Assembly: GCA_964455375.1 (NCBI GenBank)
Contig: CAYVXE010000005.1
Span: 11,278 to 75,277, forward strand
Direction of reading: 5' to 3'
Source: CAYVXE01 sp964455375
Lineage (GTDB): Bacteria > Zhuqueibacterota > Zhuqueibacteria > Oceanimicrobiales > Oceanimicrobiaceae
DNA length: 64,000 bases
In this document: one piece after another, positions 63,728 to 64,000 of the stretch
Position numbering within the stretch: the first letter of the stretch is position 1
Layout: every line of letters starts with the position of its first letter
Notes under the pieces: generated by a model
Told to the model about the DNA's origin: nothing
Databases searched by the model: none
Seen by the model: only the letters and a program-made list of their open reading frames with translations
Translations under genes and position numbers: made by a program

Positions 63728-64000
63728 ATGGAGCACATGGTCGAGTTTTTTAACAAAGGCGGTTTTATGATGTACCCGCTGCTGCTTTGTTCAATTATCG
63801 GGTTGGCGATTGTTATTGAAAAAGTCATTTCTTTACGCAGGAAAAATGTCATTGTGCCGGAGATTGTAAATGTACTCGATAATATCAAAGGTCCGGATGA
63901 TGTGGGACTGGCTATTTCAATTTGCGAAAAAAATCAAGGGTCGTTTGCAAATATTATTCGTGTGGGGTTGGAGAACAGATATCTGCCACGTGAGGAAATT
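63728..64000 (+). CDS. MotA/TolQ/ExbB proton-channel protein, N-terminal part
   Basis: The reading frame runs off the window after ~91 residues. MEHMVEFFNKGGFMMYPLLLCSIIGLAIVIEKVISL is the typical first membrane helix and the following cytoplasmic segment matches ExbB/TolQ. A GAGAGGAA site precedes the ATG. With the TonB-like gene it forms the start of an energy-coupling operon. Confidence 0.85.
   Translation, partial: MEHMVEFFNKGGFMMYPLLLCSIIGLAIVIEKVISLRRKNVIVPEIVNVLDNIKGPDDVGLAISICEKNQGSFANIIRVGLENRYLPREEI

Overview
The window looks like a metagenome-assembled contig from an uncultured Gram-negative bacterium of the FCB group, most likely of the KSB1/Calditrichota type. The reasons are the C-terminal sorting domains with a QNYPNPFNP-type signature on several secreted proteins, a PorV/PorQ-like outer-membrane protein, many lipoproteins, a moderate AT bias and a 100-N scaffold gap. 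This placement is inference. Every gene I can support is on the + strand.

Region 1 (1-24.6 kb) is an exopolysaccharide or O-antigen locus. It holds an aminotransferase, a phosphoglycosyl transferase, a PIG-L deacetylase, a sugar formyltransferase, a membrane-anchored epimerase split by the gap, five glycosyltransferases, a flippase, an O-antigen ligase/polymerase, a polysaccharide deacetylase, a methyltransferase, a fatty-acyl-AMP-ligase-like enzyme, three 'sulfatase'-fold proteins with Thr in the nucleophile position, and three tandem membrane-anchored SGNH proteins.

Region 2 (24.7-48 kb) continues the locus. Three tandem stand-alone carrier proteins are followed by a PltA-like flavin halogenase and an LpxL-like acyltransferase. 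Further along are an isovaleryl-CoA-dehydrogenase-like oxidase and a stand-alone adenylation enzyme whose specificity pocket reads as L-proline. Together these are the parts needed to make pyrrole-2-carboxyl-S-carrier protein and possibly halogenate it, here placed inside a polysaccharide locus and not in a typical antibiotic cluster. I infer a polysaccharide or lipid decorated with (halo)pyrrole-carboxyl and/or fatty acyl groups, with the SGNH and LpxL-like proteins as candidate transferases. Interleaved are secreted beta-helix, SGNH-like and malectin-domain proteins with T9SS-type tails, an FkbM methyltransferase, two alpha/beta-hydrolases of the exosortase-A-associated kind, an APS kinase and a phosphodiesterase-fold protein. 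A PEP-CTERM protein lies at 51.4 kb, so PEP-CTERM and T9SS-type signals occur in the same genome.

Region 3 (48-64 kb) is more ordinary: lipoproteins, a di-haem peroxidase, tRNA-Thr(CGU), and a mercury-resistance island. The island has an ArsR-type regulator, MerT, a lipoprotein MerP, a CopZ-like Fe-S protein, a merP remnant and MerA, with a regulator-type palindrome in front of each half. It is followed by decayed genes and a repeat element, a GltB-like FMN protein, a PorV-like protein, CutA, a metallo-beta-lactamase-fold hydrolase, a TonB-like protein and the start of an ExbB/TolQ gene.
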